The notes: generated from the letters alone by a model not told the origin. A DNA stretch of 64,000 nt from Persicaria tinctoria (GCA_037127255.1 JBANSL010000004.1:39024467-39088466), one strand, 5' to 3'; shown: positions 1 to 11,335, counted from the first letter of the stretch. Program-made: numbers and translations.

Positions 1-417
1 TGACTCCTCCTAATTTCAGTAATAAAAGTAGGACGAATTTCAAAATTAATATCGGGAAGAACGATCGGTGATTCTAGAACTTCCAGATTATGATGCAGAT
101 ACTCCTTTGCGTTGGCTGGGATATGCCCAATCTGCTCCTCAAGTTCCCTTCTTGCGTTGATCTCGCGATCTACCCTTGCTTCCCACCGCTGCTGGTTTTG
201 TGCATATTCCGCCTCTTGTCGGGCGTATTCTCCTTCACTGCTGGTGAATGCCTCAATCTGTTGGCAGAGTTGCTCAAGCTCTAGTCCTGGTGTGAGCGGG
301 CCCAAATATTCATTGTTGGATATTGACATGAGTCTCTTTCTAAGCCTTTTGCTGAAGATGGAAACATCGTTCGGGCTCAAGAATTGGGTCTATGGCTGTG
401 CCATCAGTTCTTCGCAT
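1..417 (-). pseudogene. Family T-like gag N-terminal fragment
   Basis: Reverse-strand Gag start of an Athila-like element. It begins MRRTDGTAIDPILEPERC, then has a stop and frameshift, then runs into a charged, probably coiled-coil segment (EQLCQQIEAFTSSEGEYARQ) and the stretch AKEYLHHNLEVLESPIVLP. That last part aligns with the EEYMHQTLVVPESAILVP stretch of the intact T gag at 56015. The same start at 7528-7660 is not frameshifted. The fragment runs off the left edge of the window, so its total length is unknown. Nucleic-acid packaging is the family role; this copy is dead. Assignment to a T sister subfamily is by similarity of position and motif. Confidence 0.6.
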
Positions 418-499
418 GCACCTAAAAAACTAAAACAAAAAGAAACAAGTAAAAAGGAACTAAAAAGAAAAAATAAATACAAAGAAGAGAAAAAGAAAC

Positions 500-978
500 A
501 AGACTTTGTTGCTCGAGTGACTATGCTCGACTCCGTGTAACTTTCTGGGCTTGATGTGCTTGACCTCGACCAAGTTTGGTCGACGTCGAGTAGAACTGGT
601 TCGCTCTCAGCATTCTGCTCTGTTCTTGAAATGCATTTTCTCGAGTCCTCGTCCGTCCGACGGACGCATATGAGCATGCGTTGGAAAGTCTTTTTGAGGG
701 CTACAACTTTCATGAAGACATCAAAGCTTGATTCAAAATGACGGCGAAAAGTGGGATCTTCTCAAGCTGCACCATCCTTAGCTTCTTCATGACTTTCCTT
801 TAAGCTCCAAAGTGCGTCCGATTTCTGCGAAATATAATAAAAACTTCTGTAGACCTCCATAATTGGCAAATAAACATAAACTACACAGATTTTGTACTAT
901 TCAAGCCCAAATGTATGAAATGCATATAGAAATCGGTATAAAAGTAAGTGTAAAACATGGAAATTTAGGCTCACATCA
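500..978 (-). mobile_element. Family T LTR fragment (LTR-a), U3 part
   Basis: On the minus strand this starts TGATGTGAGCC at 978, next to the purine-rich tract of the element on its right, and matches other T LTRs (growth-rule landmarks: the GCTTTCCAACGCATG stretch near 670-690 and the TCGA-rich part near 565-600). It breaks off near 500, where it joins directly to the untranslated leader of the gag fragment. The rest of U3, the promoter, R, U5 and PBS are therefore missing. This looks like a deletion or recombination product of two T units sharing one LTR. Confidence 0.7.
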
Positions 979-1012
979 AACACCCCATACTTAAGCTTGT
1001 TTGTCCTCAAGC
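979..1012 (-). promoter_or_regulatory. Polypurine tract and conserved upstream box of T
   Basis: On the minus strand it reads TTGAGGACAAACAAGC, then TTAAGTATGGGGTGTT directly before the LTR start. This is the typical plus-strand primer site of Athila-like elements, and the same box lies before the T LTRs at 40313 and 60755. Confidence 0.75.
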
Positions 1013-2635
1013 AATACTTTTAATGGTCATACAGGGGAAGAAAACTAACTCTCAACATCTTAGGTTCATTCTCATATGTCCATGCAATCAATTACCATTC
1101 TCGAAAAGGTAATTCTATCACAAATTCGTGCATATGCTATAAAAAGCAACATCTACTCACAAAACGAGAGTTATGCAAAACAATTCATAAGTGACAAAGC
1201 AATAATAATCAAGAGGACTTTAAGCTCAATAAGGAGTATATTGGTAAAAGGCTAAAAGTGGGAAATCTTTGGCAATGTGGTGCTAATGATCAAGGGAAAT
1301 TGAATACTTTTCAAACTTTCATACCACATTCCTTCTTCCTTTGATTTCTCACCATTCTCTCATTCGCTCATTACTTTTTTCAATATTATGCTTTTATCTC
1401 TCTAACCTCAACACTGCCTTCTCACGAGTCGCAAACATGGGTGTCATGAATAGCCCTGGATACTTAGTGCTTTGGACTCCTCACCTATGTGTCCCATCCC
1501 GCTGAACTATTATCTCAGCGAGCAGGGTCGATCTACCTTTATCTCCCGAGGTGAACGGATTTTCTTTCACTCATTTAATTTTCCATATATTTTTTTCAAT
1601 TTCCTGCCAAACTCCAATAATGAACACAACAACCATATAATAATCTCCATAATGTACTTTCATTCTCAACATAATCCCCAGATAGGAAATAAGGTAAAGA
1701 ATGGGAAATATTTAGATCATGTGAAGCAATCATATGAAATAAGGCATAATATGGCTTTTGTGATGCATAAGCATAGGTAAGGCTAGGATATAAGAATATG
1801 AGCATATATGGAAATAAAAAGTCCTCCATCCTCTTATCATGAAACATGTCAAAAGAAACTTCATATTTTACCTCCTTTCCTGGATTTCAATAAAATTATG
1901 CACTTCATTGTGACTTCCATTTACTAGGCAATTTCATGCTATATCTCTAATGAATCCAATTTTGCATCATCGATTTCAATTTAAGCTTCCATGAAATTAA
2001 TCAAAATTTTAAATGGGGTGATTTTTATAAACTTTGTAAAACATGCATATAAGCACATAAATACAATATGAATTCAAAAGTAGCCATGTATAAGCAATTC
2101 TTAAAAATATGCACACATAATGCCAATTTAAATCAAATGTGCATAAAGCAAGCCCTTCCCCCACCCCATACTTAATCATTACAGTGTCCTCACTGTATAA
2201 AAACAAGGGGTAAAGAAAAAAACTCACTAGACAGATGTGCTGATCGTCGGAATCAAGTGTAATGTTGTTGCATAACTGGTCGGCATCGACGAGGGCTGGT
2301 CGATTTCGAGGAAGTTGGTCGACGTCAACCAAGTCTAGTCGAGATGGAGTAACTTGTTGCCTCCAGGGTGGCCTTCTCGACCACAGACTCCTTTCTGCTC
2401 GATCTTTTTAGTCGATGTCGAGGAGTTATACTCGACGTCGAGTAGATTTACAGCTTCTTTTTCTGCATGATTCGTTACACGGAAGATATCCACAATAGAT
2501 AAAATTCAAAAAAAATGTCGAAAATAAAAAAAGCAAAAACAACAATGTCCAAAAATCCCCAAAACTAAATGTCTATTTACAAGCTCTAAACTTTATAGTC
2601 ACTAGGCCGACTTTCTCCGTTACGCTCAAGGTGTT
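1013..2635 (-). other. 3' non-coding region of a minus-strand T element
   Basis: There is no long ORF. The sequence is homologous to 40347-41634 (minus) and 59262-60738 (plus), the spacer between the coding region and the LTR of other T copies. A second purine-rich tract (minus strand, near 2150-2180) follows the phrase GTGAGGACACTGTAA. Unlike other copies, 2280-2445 carries extra TCGA-type decamers (centres TT, CG, TG). Confidence 0.7.
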
Positions 2636-3571
2636 ATTTGCAGGGCCCATGTAGCTTGGGATTCAAACATGACTCCATTATTGTCCATCAACTGCAGTCC
2701 TTCTGAATGGATCTTGTTCACCGTGAAGGCCCCCATCTTCTTCTTGCTGAATTTGTTGGGAAAAAACAATGATCCTTTGATTTGGCAACATAGACATTGT
2801 CACCAACTTCATATTCCTTATGCTCATCATTGGAAACTCTGCATAATCTCACATACCAAGGCAAACATCTCCCATGTATAGATAAATCATTAATTGAAAT
2901 TGGAGAAGAGATGTCAGTACCTTGGCTTACCTTCGCAGATTCGGATTTCGAGACCTCAAAGTTTGTTCGACATTGAGTAGGGGTACTCAACATCGAGGAG
3001 ATTGCTGCGTTTGGTGGACTGTTCGACGAGGAGGAGGGAGTGGAGGAACTTTTCTGGTTGACGTCGACCAAGTTGGTCGATGTCGAGGAGAACTCGGCTT
3101 CGGGTGGGTTGCTCGACGAAGCTGCAGTCGACAGAGGTTTCTGAGTCTGGTCGACGTCGACCAAAGTACTCGACATCGAGTACAGCTGGTCGACTTCGAC
3201 CCCATACTTGAATCCTATCAAGGAATTCGAAAAATAGTTAGTCGATATCGACTTACCTTGGTCGATGTCGAGTAGATCCTCTGTGTTGTCATTCAAGATG
3301 GCTATGATCTCCTCATCCTGGGCTTTCATATCCCTCTTTTCCAGCTCATCGGGAGTCATATTTCTTACCTTAGGTTCCCCACAAGTGATGTTCCTAGCTG
3401 ATATAGATTTGAACTCTTCCATGGAACCTGTATGCCTTTCAGTTTTATTAAAGGAATACTCAATTTCCTCATCGTTGATGTTGAAAGTGAGCACTCCCTT
3501 CCTTACGCTTATGTTGGCATCCACTGTCGCCAAGAAGGGCCTTCCTAGAATGATTGGACAAGCAGGGCCCT
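2636..3571 (-). pseudogene. Family T protease C-terminal half, linker and integrase-like tail
   Basis: Reads leftwards from CPIILGRPFLATVDANISVRKGVLTF (retropepsin C-terminal half with the ILGRPFL flap/hydrophobic motif) through EELEKRD-type sequence. Next comes a serine-rich linker with VDVDQ repeats encoded by TCGA decamers, then the tail PWYVRLCRVSNDEHKEYEVG...KSKDH. The tail resembles the GPF-containing C-terminus of Athila integrase. The catalytic DLGAS half is absent because a plus-strand LTR starts abruptly at 3572. The tail is frameshifted near 2760. No reverse transcriptase or integrase core lies between protease and tail, as in the other T copies. Confidence 0.7.
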
Positions 3572-5497
3572 TATTGTGAGTGGAATCTGCCATGTTTTAT
3601 AGTAACTTTTATATCGTTTTCTACATACATTTCATGCATTTGGGCTAGGATAATGCAGAATCTATGTAGTTTATGTTTATTTGCCAAATTATGGAATCTA
3701 CACCAGTTTCTGTTTAATTTCACAGAATTCGAGGCAAATTACAGTAGTTCTGAGAAAGGCCGAAAAAGCTCGGAAATAAACTACAGAAGTCCAAGGCCAA
3801 GAAGCAGCGGAACCAGTCGAATCAAGTGAGGAGCCCAATTTTACTCGATCTAGAGTACTTTTACTCGATCTCGACGAAGGTGTCCGAGCACAGGCCTTGT
3901 CGACTAAGCACTGATCGAGAAACTGAGTCAAAAACAACCTGACTCCGGAAGCCAACTCGATCTCGAGTACACTTTGTCGAGATCGACAAAACCTTGACGC
4001 CATGTCCGGAGTCGACGAGCTGTGCCAAGTCGAGAAGCCGAAGACGGAGAAGCCGAGCACCACCGTACTCGATCTCGAGGAATCTCCTCCATCTCGAGGA
4101 GAACCACAACGCCTGTCTGAGCCTGTCGAGGAAGAGCAACCCGAGACGTCCAGCGAAGCGAAGTTGACGACCAATTCTACTCGATCTCGAGGAAGCTTGG
4201 TCGAGATCGAGGAAAACGCGTCCGAAGCCGTGTTATGCGGTTTGCTGATCTACTCGGATTGGGAGTCCTTGGATCCGATTCTATCCAATTTGGCCGAGAT
4301 CTATCAACAACTATCAAGTTCTATCTATGGAGAAGATTTACCACACATGGAAGATATTTTACCTATTTTAGATATACTTTCCCTTTTAGATTTAATTCCT
4401 TTATTTAATTTATTTATCTTTTAAGCTTTTTAGATATAGATAGATATATTCTATCATTGAATAGCAAGGAATAGAAGGTTATAAATAAAGCCTTAGGGGC
4501 TGGTTTTTCTTCATTCAATTTCAGGGAGAAGAAGTAAGTAGTTACATAGAGAGAGTAGAGGAGAGAGTTTGTGGCGAGAGAAGTTGGAAAGGCGAAAGCG
4601 GATTCGACTTCGATTGGTTGTAAGCTTTCTTTAGTTTAATTCAATGCAAGTTAGTTTGTTTTGTTATTTGATGATGAGTTTCTTGATGATGAAGAGCGAG
4701 TAGTCCACCCACTTTTAGGGTCGGGGTGAGCCCGATGGTGGCCATGTGAGGTTGGCGTGATTCGGTTTGAGCAACGGATCGGTAAAGGTACAATCCTGTT
4801 ATGCGATTCATCTTCTATCCCTATGAGCTTGATTCTTTTGCGAGAGTTGAAGGTGATCCTTGTTTGTATTATTGAAGCAAAAGTGATCTTAATGCAACTG
4901 GAGTTAATTATGTGAAAAGGGTTAGCGACAATTAGTGTTTATGCGAAAGCCTCTATGTGCCTATTTGTTGATAACGAAAGTTATTTTGATGGAAAGCATG
5001 ATCATTTATGCCTTTATGTGTTACTTTGCATGGTTATCGTTGTGGTGTTGATACCCTGGCTTTGGAAGTTCTTTATATATTGAGTTTATTTCTTCCGAAA
5101 TCTGCGATTATGTGTTCGAAGTTTGCATTTTTAATTTTCTGTCTTTTTACTCGATCTAGAGTTGCTGTTGTCGATCTAGAGGAAAATTTAGTCGATCTCG
5201 AGTAGGACTTGGTCTAGATCGAGTTGTGTGTCTGAGTTTCTGCTTCTGTCGTCGATTATGAAGTTTCCGTTTCTGCTGAGTTTTTTCGATCTCGAGTAGC
5301 TTTTGTCGATATCGAGTAGTTCTGTATTTGCTTTTATTTCTTGCTTTCGTTTGTCTTTCTTTCCTTATTTCTTTGTTTCTGTCTTCTGTTTGCTTTTCTG
5401 TGAGATTTACATTTGCCTAGGATCCGCTGACACGCTTCCTCGTGGATTGATCCTGACTTTCTCTTACTACTTTGGAGGGAGTCTTGTAATTATTTGC
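3572..5497 (+). mobile_element. Family T LTR (LTR-b), 3' end missing
   Basis: Starts TATTGTGAG (degenerate TGTTGTGAG) and follows the complete T LTR at 60755-62660 almost to its end. It contains a TCGA-decamer cluster in U3 (for example TCGATCTCGA at 4069-4078), a TATA box at 4480, a conserved U5 and a second TCGA cluster at 5150-5320. At the run AAGGGAC near 5497 it switches into gag coding sequence, so the LTR end, PBS, leader and Gag N-terminus are missing. The open stretch 4002-4424 is U3 sequence and is not called as a gene. Confidence 0.8.
4480..4488 (+). promoter_or_regulatory. TATA box of T LTR-b
   Basis: TATAAATAA, in the position of the conserved TATAAATAAAGCCC block of T LTRs. It lies downstream of the U3 TCGA cluster and before the GA-rich leader. 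Confidence 0.6.
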
Positions 5498-7527
5498 AAG
5501 GGACTAGAAAAAGGATGATCTACAGACAGTCCTGGAAGAAATACGGAGGAATCATTCAGAAACTAAGCATTCCTTCAACTCCATCTACACTCAGATGCAA
5601 TGTGTCAACTCTAGGCTTGGGGAAATTGATATATGGCGGATATCAATTGATACACAGATTGGCCAGCTAGCAGCAGGAATCCCCAGAGAGTCAGGTTCGC
5701 TCCCTGGATCTTCAGAACCAAATACCAAGGGAAAGACTGGACACATCGCTGCTGTAAAACTCAGAAGCGGCCATCAACTGCAAGAGCCAGAGATCGGAAA
5801 GCAGCAGAACGAAGGAGAACAGCAACTCGACTAGCAGCAAGTCGACGTCGACTAGCAGCAAGTCGACGTCGACAAGCACTTGGTCGATCTCGAGCAAGGG
5901 CAAATCGATCTCGAGGAACAGCTAGGTCAGCCTTCATCTGCACAGCACAGCAACTCGACACCAAGGAATCTGATCGATATCGAGGAAACCCAACCCGAGA
6001 TCGAGGAAGCTACAACACCTCCGACATCTGTTCTAGCTCCGAATCAGAGAAAGAAGCTGCCTTTCCCCACAAAATCTCCAAAGGACCCAGCAGAGAAGAA
6101 ATTTCAGCGCTTCATCAAGATGCTTCAGAAGCTCAATGTCACCATCCCCTTCACAGAAGCTCTCAATGAAATGCCATCATATGTCAAGTTCCTGAAGGAG
6201 ATTCTGAGCAAAAAGTGGTCAATGGCTGAAATTACAGAAGAGTGCAGCCATTTGGACATACTGGAGAAGAGGCCAGATCCAGGTAAGTTTGCTATATCCA
6301 TTGGATTTGGTCCATATAAAATTAATGCTTTATGTGATCTTGGAGCTAGTGTGAGTATAATGCCTTTAACAATTTGGTCCAAGATTAAGATAGGTGCACT
6401 AGAGCATGTGGATGCTAGACTTTACATGGCCAACAACACGGTAGTCATCCCAACAGGCATGGTGGACAATGTGCCAGTAGAAGTAGGTAAATTCTTTGTC
6501 CCTGCTGATTTCTTAGTTGTTGATATGCAAGAAGATCCTACTTGTCCAATTATTCTAGGAAGACCCTTCTTGGAAACGGTGGATGCCAACATAAGCGTGA
6601 GGAAAGGAGTGCTCACTTTCAACATCAGCGATGAGGTAATTGAGTATTCTTTTAATAAAACTGAAAGGCATACATGTCCAATGGAAGAGGTCAAATCTAT
6701 CTCAGCTGGCTACATCACTTGCGGGGAACCCAAGGTAAGAAATATGACCCCCAAGGAGTTGGAAAAGAGGGATATGGAGGCCCAGGTGGAGGAGATCATG
6801 GCCATCCAAAAGGAGGAAACAGAGAATCCACTCGACACGGACCAAGGTACGTCGTTATGGACTAACTATTTTTCGGATGCCTTGACAGGAACCAAGTATG
6901 GGGTCATAGTCGACCAAGATTCCTCGACATCGAGGACTCTAGCCGATCTCGACCAAAACCAGGAGCCTCCACCAGCACCAGTGTCGTCGAGCAGCAAACC
7001 CGAAGATCAAATCTCCTCGAGATCGAGTAGAGTACTCGAGATTGACCACGACTCCGCTAACTCGACTTCACTTTCCTCAACGCTGACTCCACCAGAAGGC
7101 CAGAACTCCTCGAGATCGACTAAACTTGTCGAGATCGAGCAACCCCCTTCCTCGACTCCAGCAACCTCGAGCAGCAACCCACCAGAACCTGAAAGTTACT
7201 CGAGATCGAGTAATAGTACTCGAGATCGACCAAACACCGTGGTCCCCGATTCCGTTTCTGCGAAGGTAAGCCAAGGTATTGATCTTTCTTCTCCTATTTC
7301 CATTAAATATCTATCTATACATGGGAGAGGTTTGCCTTGGTATGTGCGCTTATGTAGGATATCCAATGATGAGCCCAAAGAGTATGAAGTTGGAGACAAG
7401 CTCAATGTCTCTAAATCAAAGGATCATTGGTTCCCTAACAAATTCAACAAGAAGAGGATGGGACCTTTAGTGGTTAACAAAATCCATTCTGGAGGATTAC
7501 AGCTGATGGACAAGAATGGAGTCTCTA
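5498..7527 (+). pseudogene. Family T gag C-terminus, protease, TCGA linker and integrase-like tail
   Basis: One continuous frame. It holds the Gag C-terminal region (VNSRLGEIDIWRISIDTQ, GHIAAVKLRSGHQ), two in-frame TAG codons (first at 5832) arising in CTCGACTAG repeats, then an open 572-residue stretch from 5880. In that stretch the retropepsin motif DLGAS is at residues 153-157 and ILGRPFL follows about 70 residues later. A linker of about 170 residues carries VDLDQ/VEIEQ/SRSS/TRDRP runs encoded by TCGA decamers, and the tail is PWYVRLCRISND...GPLVVNKIHSGG. Known role of the family parts: Gag forms particles, the protease cleaves the polyprotein, and the tail of integrase binds DNA. RT, RNase H and the integrase core are absent. 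The frame is cut at about 7527, where reverse-strand gag sequence begins. Confidence 0.75.
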
Positions 7528-7660
7528 GTCCCGGTGTGAGCGGGCCCAAATTTTCTTTGTTGGATGTTGACATGAGTCTCTTTCTAAGCCTTTGTTGAAG
7601 ATGGAAAAAGCGTTCGGGCTCGAGAATTGGGTCTATGGGTCTGCCATCAGTTCTTCGCAT
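7528..7660 (-). pseudogene. Family T-like gag start, truncated
   Basis: Minus-strand Gag start MRRTDGRPIDPILEPERFFH, opening at 7660, preceded by a leader and PBS. After about 45 codons it joins the plus-strand tail of the neighbouring T unit at a short shared sequence (GGAGTCTCTAG). The orientations are opposite, so this is a rearrangement junction, not a protein fusion. The start codon is supported by the identical start at 417. Confidence 0.6.
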
Positions 7661-7765
7661 GCACCTGAAAAACTAAAGCAAAAAGAAACAAGTAAAAAGG
7701 AACTAAAAAGCAAAAAATAAATACAAAGAAGAGAAAAAGAACTAAAAAGGACGCGATTGATTGCT

Positions 7766-7783
7766 TCCCTAGCAACGGCGCCA
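7766..7783 (-). promoter_or_regulatory. Primer-binding site, tRNA-Asp type
   Basis: Reads TGGCGCCGTTGCTAGGGA on the minus strand, complementary to the 3' end of plant tRNA-Asp with one mismatch. It lies three bases after the LTR end. Confidence 0.85.
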
Positions 7784-7786
7784 ATT

Positions 7787-7911
7787 TGTTGTAGTAGGAG
7801 GATGGTCAAGTATGAAATATAAATAAAATATAAAGCAAACTGACTTCCTGTCTCAGCAAATAAATACAAGACTTCCTCCCGTTGTAGTAAAGGGCAGTCA
7901 GGATTGATCCA
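7787..7911 (-). mobile_element. Family T 5' LTR fragment (LTR-c)
   Basis: The last 125 bases of a minus-strand T 5' LTR, ending ...CTACTACAACA next to the PBS. It is interrupted at 7912 by the 3' LTR of a U element. The same LTR stretch runs uninterrupted past this point at 63829-64000, which shows this is an insertion. Confidence 0.75.
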
Positions 7912-9154
7912 TGATGGACGGTTTTTAGTCGCCTAAACCGTATGAAAATATATTCAAACCTACCTAACTAATGTAGCGTGATAAGTACTAGTCGATCCCA
8001 CAGAGAATCAAGTTATTTCTAAGTTAAATTTATTTACCAATTAGTATCAAACGGGGGTTTTTTGGGTGGTGAAAATAAGAAATAAACTAAAATAAACTAT
8101 AAACAAATTAATGGAGATAACGATTAATAAACTAGTTTCACCTACAATCATCCACTTTAGTTGGTTAAATTGATATTGGAACTTCCTCTTGTCCTTTTAG
8201 GTTTCCTATGAATGCCCTTGTCCCGACCTTATATAGTTACTAGTCCAACCAGTCCTAGAAACCCTTATCAATTGAACAGTCCCTAAAGAAGGATTTAACC
8301 CAATTGATAACTTTAAGTTAAGAGATTAACCAAGGTATTTGCAGTCCCTAAAGAGGGATTTAACAACACATCCAACTTCCTACTCATTCAATTAGTTCAA
8401 CCAGCCCTAAAGGAACAAGTTTGCTACTTAGGTTAAGGTTCACAACCAGAAATCTACAAAACCTTAGCAATTGAATTGATTCTACCAAATTGATCAGACA
8501 AGACAGAATAAAAAAATTAAACATTCAAGCACAAAGAAATCAAAACATTCAATATAGGAAATAAGGACATAGAATTAGAAACTCACAACCAATCCAAATA
8601 AAGCTTCAAATTGTAGACGAAACGGGAGAGTTTAGATCTCCATAGAAATAAAACAAAGTAATTAGGGTTAAGATTGGTCACGGTCCCCCGACTCCTCCCG
8701 TATGAATGAATATATATAGTATATTGTATGAATCCTAATTCTATCTATCGTAACTATCCTAAATTAAATAATATATATAATCTAACTAATCAACCGTATA
8801 AATATATAATATACGGAGTATCTAATATAAGTCTAAATATATATAATAATAATATCATTAACATGGAGGCATGATGAAGGGCAGCACAATGGTGCGGCTC
8901 GCAACAATCGTGTGGCTCCTCCGATCCGCTCCACAGTTGATCTCCGACCCATCTTCTAATTTGCAAAATAATCCCACAATTTATTATCAACATCCAAATT
9001 CATACAATCCAGCTTAAAGATACCTGAAATATATAAAAATACTACTGTAGACTCCGAAAACCAAATAATATAAATTAAACTATAAAATATGTAAAAATGC
9101 TCTAAACTAATATGCAAATCTATACTTAAAACATGACTAAAATAGACCCTATCA
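7912..9154 (-). mobile_element. Family U 3' LTR of the minus-strand U element
   Basis: Bounded by TGATGGACGG (7912) and ...CCTATCA (9154). It is homologous along its length to the U LTRs at 45907-47127 and 50660-51926. The PPT lies immediately to its right on the minus strand (CTAAGCATGGGGTAGTT), so this is the downstream LTR. Its partner 5' LTR is not in the window because element B cuts the U element at 21785. The short ORF at 8790-8993 is not called. Confidence 0.85.
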
Positions 9155-9460
9155 AACTACCCCATGCTTAGACTTTTGCTTGTCCTCAAGCAATGAAAAA
9201 CAAATATAGAATTAATCATCCCACAAATAAGATTTTCATGCTATAATTTAGAAAAACAACATCACATAGTAGGAGCCATGAATATGAGAACAAATATCCT
9301 AGCAAGTATATGAGTGATCAAATAGTAAAGACCAATTTAATCCAACCTCACTGGGATAATGTGTTTCACTCAAACTCTCATGTGTTTAGGCTTTAAATCC
9401 AACTCTCAACTCAATCCCAAATGCTCTATACACAGTGAAAGTCACCACTTGCAAACAACA
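9155..9460 (-). other. Family U PPT and 3' spacer, outer part
   Basis: The PPT and TTGAGGACAAGCAAAAG box (9155-9192) are followed by non-coding U sequence homologous to 50390-50659. It is interrupted at 9460 by element A and resumes at 14628 with the duplicated CAACA. Confidence 0.8.
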
Positions 9461-10284
9461 TGATGTGATCACATCTATGATCAATCAAGAAGCAAGACCT
9501 ACCAAAGCTCCAAATGACACATCAAATGAGAAGCCTCTCGGATCCATCACTCGAGGTCGGGCAAGACGTCTTCAAGCCGACCTTCTTCATGGACTCTTAA
9601 CCATTTCCATAAACTATGAAGATCAAGGTCAAACATTCACAAGTTTACAACAAATTGAAGATCGCAACCCGCCGCCCAAGAAGCCTGGAAATGCCTCGGT
9701 TCCCGCTATTGATTATGGAAGCAAATCTGATTCAAATTCAAACATCTCATGCATTTAAAGGTACATTGGGAAGAGAAGACATCATGAAATACATACCCCA
9801 TGCAGCTGGTGCTTTTGTGCAGAGAACAACTTCCAAGATTGCATTTAATGCAAGCCACCTTTTCCCAAGCATGCACAAGTTGTCCACAAACTTCCTCTAT
9901 ATTACTCAGTCCTTATGGCCATTAGGGGGCACGAAATGATCATAAAAAAACCAGGTTTATATCCTTTGTTTGAAGCTTGAAAACTTCATCTCCTTCGTGA
10001 GTCATATCGAAGGTCCGATCTTGTATTTTCGGTGCGTAATATCCGTTGGTACTTGATCTTTGTTCAAGAACTTGTGGTGAGTCATATCCACTTGTTTTTG
10101 TTCACCTATCCTTTATAAAATTCAGTTTGTTTTCCCCCAAATCTGAGTTTTATCATTATCACAAAAATACCAAAAATATTCCACCGAAATCCATCTCTAT
10201 CATCTATCTTCCACCGGCTGATTCGAGGCTTGTTCTGACTTACTTTGTACTGAGATTTAAGGATCCTCAAGGGGAAACTCATCA
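9461..10284 (+). mobile_element. Element A 5' LTR
   Basis: 824 bp, TGATGTGATC...AACTCATCA, near-identical to 13805-14627. TATAAAA at 10114-10120 is the likely promoter. The first bases contain the perfect palindrome GATGTGATCACATC. Reading frames inside (9435-9939) are copies of the pol 3' end carried in the LTR. Confidence 0.9.
10114..10120 (+). promoter_or_regulatory. TATA box of element A LTR
   Basis: TATAAAA in the 3' third of the LTR. The equivalent sequence is in the 3' LTR near 14458. Confidence 0.5.
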
Positions 10285-10286
10285 AG

Positions 10287-10298
10287 TGGTATCAGAGC
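10287..10298 (+). promoter_or_regulatory. Primer-binding site, initiator-Met type
   Basis: TGGTATCAGAGC, two bases after the LTR end, is the standard plant initiator tRNA-Met PBS. Confidence 0.9.
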
Positions 10299-11335
10299 TA
10301 TCTTCAAGGTAAGTTTCTCAAGTCAAAGGGGTACGAATTACCTCTCCATTTTCGGTTTGTTTTGCTCGATTTTCAGCCATTTCTATCCATCCTTGTTTCT
10401 GATTATTCTCCAACCTTTTTCCTTCGTTTTTTTTCATCCTTTGTACCTTTATATGTGTGTTTAAGATCTGCAAAAAAAAAATCAGATCTCTCCATTGTTA
10501 TTTCGGTTTTCTATGCTTCTATCTAGTGTTCTTGTGTGTTTGCATGAACCTTCATCCTTCTTACCCAGAATCTGAACTTCACCCTCAAAAGTGTTGCACC
10601 ATTATTCTCCTAATGCTTTGCATAGTATATGGTGATGATCTATTGATGGAATGTGCTTGATAAGTGTTTGAAGATTGAATTAAGTTCTGATTTGCAAGTG
10701 TTGTTGTGTTCTTGGATTCTGGAAAATAGAAAAGAAAAAAAACAGAAAAGAAAAGAAAAAGAGAAGAAGTTGGAAAAGCTCCAAAAGTTGTTCTATGTGC
10801 AAGTTGTGAGCATTTGAAGTGCTGTGTTGTTGTTGTTCTCGAAAACAAGACATTCTCATCATATCACTAGCTACTCCAAGCCTTGTTCCTTGCCTTGTCT
10901 AAACCTTGTTTACCCTTTCCCATTCGAGCATTACTTACTTGATTTTGGAATTTGGTAAATACTCGCCTTTGGGCTTGCCTTGGCTTGTGCTTTTGATACT
11001 TTATGTGAGTTTCCAGGACAGCATCACTAAGTAGCCTTGCCTCAGTAGAGAAAGACCATGTTCTAGCAAGGAAGAAGCACCCTCACATCGCTTGCTCGAA
11101 GAAGTACCGTTTGCATACTTGTGTGCTTACAATCTGAGTTTTGAGTGAAGTGAGATCACATTCAAAGTGAGGGGGAGTTTCACCCCCAAAGGAAAAATTC
11201 ATGAGTGAAAAGAATATGAGGGAGATGAGAGAGAGATCTTTTGATTTCTAACCCTAACGTGTTTGCATGTTTTTGTGATTTTCTCGGTTCTTCTTTGTTT
11301 TTCCTTTTGTTTGTGCATTTTGTGTGTAGGAAAAC
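10299..11335 (+). other. Element A untranslated leader
   Basis: About 1 kb without a credible ORF. It is T-rich, has an A/G-rich run at 10730-10770, and ends in ...TTGTGTGTAGG just before the gag ATG, which could be a splice acceptor. Confidence 0.6.

Noticed and set aside
4002..4424. 140-codon ORF (MSGVDELCQVEKPKTEK...) as a gene
   Set aside because: It lies in T LTR U3 upstream of the TATA box. The corresponding parts of LTR-d, -f, -g and -i are open in different frames, and the openness comes from stop-poor TCGA/GAG repeats.
9435..9939. Two overlapping ORFs at the element A 5' LTR as separate genes
   Set aside because: They repeat at 13860-14282 and are the pol 3' end and its shadow, carried in the LTR.
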